From the NCBI GenBank assembly GCA_913050645.1, contig CAJXAG010000025.1, positions 1 to 15,337 on the forward strand: a stretch of 15,337 nt of DNA. The letters are read 5' to 3'. The stretch's first letter is position 1, and each line of letters opens with the position of its first letter. Below, in pieces: positions 14,728 to 15,337 of this stretch. The DNA comes from an uncultured bacterium. GTDB taxonomy: Bacteria > Patescibacteriota > Minisyncoccia > Phycocordibacterales > UBA918. The position numbers were made by a program, and so were the translations under genes. Under the pieces are notes generated by a model that saw nothing but the letters and a program-made list of their open reading frames with translations, searched no databases and was not told the origin of the DNA.

Positions 14728-14733
14728 ATCATA
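14728..14733 (-). promoter_or_regulatory. Candidate -10 box of the CcdA/DsbD-like gene
   Basis: Minus strand TATGAT lies 9 nt before ATG 14718, the same geometry as five other genes in the window. No well-spaced -35 is seen. If this is the start site, the palindrome at 14762-14776 would lie just upstream of the -35 region. An alternative, TAATCT (14758-14763) next to the palindrome, would give a longer leader. Confidence 0.4.
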
Positions 14734-14760
14734 CAACAAAGCTATCGTATCAAGTATAGA

Positions 14761-14871
14761 TTACCCCCACGGGGTATAAAATGCAAATGTTCCGTGTGGA
14801 TAGGCAGCTACATTAGAGCGCCACTGAATAAGCAACATTAAAAACACGAAACCAATACCGATAATCATCAT
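14761..14871 (-). CDS. Possible 36-residue single-TM micropeptide
   Basis: A short frame from ATG 14871 to TAA 14761 encodes a hydrophobic run (MMIIGIGFVFLMLLIQW) and then a polar/aromatic tail (AYPHGTFAFYTPWG). It lies between csoR and the CcdA/DsbD-like gene, and its last five codons run through the palindromic operator. A single membrane segment at the right place in a membrane operon is suggestive, but the length is close to chance. An overlapping 37-codon frame (14813-14926) is an equal competitor, so I list this only as a candidate. Confidence 0.25.
   Translation of the reverse strand: MMIIGIGFVFLMLLIQWRSNVAAYPHGTFAFYTPWG
14762..14776. promoter_or_regulatory. CsoR-type operator upstream of the CcdA/DsbD-like gene
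   Basis: Palindrome TACCC (14762-14766), 5 nt, GGGTA (14772-14776), matching the other three sites. On the minus strand TTGCAT lies on its far side and TAATCT on its near side, spaced 17 nt, mimicking the operator-in-spacer layout of the other promoters although with poorer boxes. Confidence 0.7.
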
Positions 14872-14940
14872 ACGCTAGCTGCAGGAGTGATTTTTTTGGT
14901 TGCAGTGCGCGATATAACTCTGACATTAGGTCGGGACTAA

Positions 14941-15210
14941 CTATTTTTTCCTAGCCAGTTTGTAGGCTGACAATATCTCTTTTGTCGCATGTGCGTGCTT
15001 ACCCGCTTTGATATGTTCAATCACGTGTGTCGATAAATGATTTTCCAAAATCTTCTCTTCTACGGCGCCAAGAGAGTGGCGGATAGCTGAGGTTTGGGTA
15101 ATGATGTCCATACAGTACTTATCCTCATCAACCATTTTCTGAATGCCTCGTACCTGTCCCTCGATTATTTTTAAACGACGCACTAAACCTCTTTGTATAT
15201 CCTTTTTCAT
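14941..15210 (-). CDS. csoR: CsoR/FrmR-family metal-responsive repressor
   Basis: The 89-residue all-helical repressor of the DUF156 family shows RRLKIIEGQVRGIQKMVDED (11-30), then YCMDIITQTSAIRHSLG and ENHLSTHVIEHI. These proteins bind G/C-tract palindromes and release DNA on metal binding. In copper sensors the ligands are Cys, His, Cys; here they read C33, H58 and H62, with His in place of the third Cys, as in RcnR. The palindromes and the presence of copA still argue for copper sensing, but the ligand set makes this uncertain. ATG 15210 is chosen: an upstream extension to 15270 runs through the promoter and operator. The operator in its own promoter implies autoregulation. Confidence 0.9.
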   Translation of the reverse strand: MKKDIQRGLVRRLKIIEGQVRGIQKMVDEDKYCMDIITQTSAIRHSLGAVEEKILENHLSTHVIEHIKAGKHAHATKEILSAYKLARKK

Positions 15211-15217
15211 AAGCAGA

Positions 15218-15245
15218 ATGATACCCCTACGGGGGTATATGTCAA
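15218..15245 (-). promoter_or_regulatory. csoR promoter with CsoR-type operator
   Basis: Minus strand: -35 TTGACA (15240-15245, perfect), 16-nt spacer, -10 TATCAT (15218-15223). The spacer holds ATACCCC, 3-4 nt, GGGGTAT (about 15221-15238), overlapping the -10 box. ATG 15210 follows only 7 nt later, so the transcript is leaderless or nearly so. Negative autoregulation is expected. Confidence 0.82.
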
Positions 15246-15257
15246 GGACTAAAAAGA

Positions 15258-15337
15258 CACCTATGTTCATTAAAACTCAACAACAGAGCTATACTCCAAC
15301 CATAAACGATCTGGATTGCCCAGCCCTAACTTCATTA
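15258..15337. repeat. MITE-like repeat, copy B (cut by window edge)
   Basis: Begins CACCTATG and matches 12992-13069 at 72 of 78 positions, in the same orientation. The bases before it (CTAAAAAGA) are unlike those before copy A, which places the element boundary at CACCTATG. The remainder lies beyond the right edge. Confidence 0.8.

Noticed and set aside
15211..15270. N-terminal extension of csoR to 15270
   Set aside because: It contains the full promoter and operator and has no CsoR-family residues; MKKDIQRG at 15210 matches the usual family start.

Overview
The window reads as a bacterial copper-handling and thiol-redox island, nearly all coded on the minus strand. Gene density is high, proteins are small and compact, many are membrane proteins of unknown family, and start codons lack Shine-Dalgarno sequences but often follow a -10 box by only 7-9 nt. 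Together with the gene content this suggests a member of the Patescibacteria (CPR, Parcubacteria-like). That assignment is an inference, because no rRNA or marker gene is present. TGA is used as a stop, so the code is not the Absconditabacteria/Gracilibacteria one.

Layout, left to right. (a) 1-597: 5' part of a membrane-anchored rhodanese-like protein whose catalytic Cys is replaced by Asp, running off the left edge. (b) 751-2903: a small Cys-containing membrane protein and a GlcD/D-lactate-dehydrogenase type FAD oxidase. (c) 2980-3570: the only clear plus-strand gene, a polytopic membrane protein with a His/acidic tail, closed by a strong bidirectional terminator. (d) 3721-6599: a P1B-type ATPase with a His-rich N-terminus and an unusual CPD motif, followed by DUF2933-like and DUF5676-like small membrane proteins. 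(e) 6805-8806: a lycopene-cyclase-domain-like membrane protein, cyclopropane-fatty-acid synthase and a previously overlooked 55-residue membrane protein. (f) 8852-11314: a CopA Cu(I) ATPase. (g) 11434-12942: an anchored peroxiredoxin-like protein and a CcdA-type transmembrane thiol carrier. (h) 12980-13362: a non-coding stretch with a repeat element and several hairpins. (i) 13363-15210: a CsoR/FrmR-family repressor, a second CcdA/DsbD-like carrier with an acidic His-containing loop, and a small CxxC thioredoxin-fold protein. (j) 15258-15337: a second copy of the repeat, cut by the right edge.

Four near-identical palindromes (TACCC, 5-6 nt, GGGTA) lie in or next to the promoters of csoR, the CcdA/DsbD-like gene, the peroxiredoxin gene and copA. 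In three of them the palindrome fills the spacer between good -35 and -10 boxes. The simplest reading is one CsoR-type regulon joining Cu(I) export (CopA) to a membrane thiol-disulfide relay: two CcdA-like carriers, a cytoplasmic CxxC protein and an extracytoplasmic peroxiredoxin. The lipid-modification genes lie 45 nt behind copA and may be co-transcribed with it. The second ATPase cluster carries no such operator and has its own promoter.
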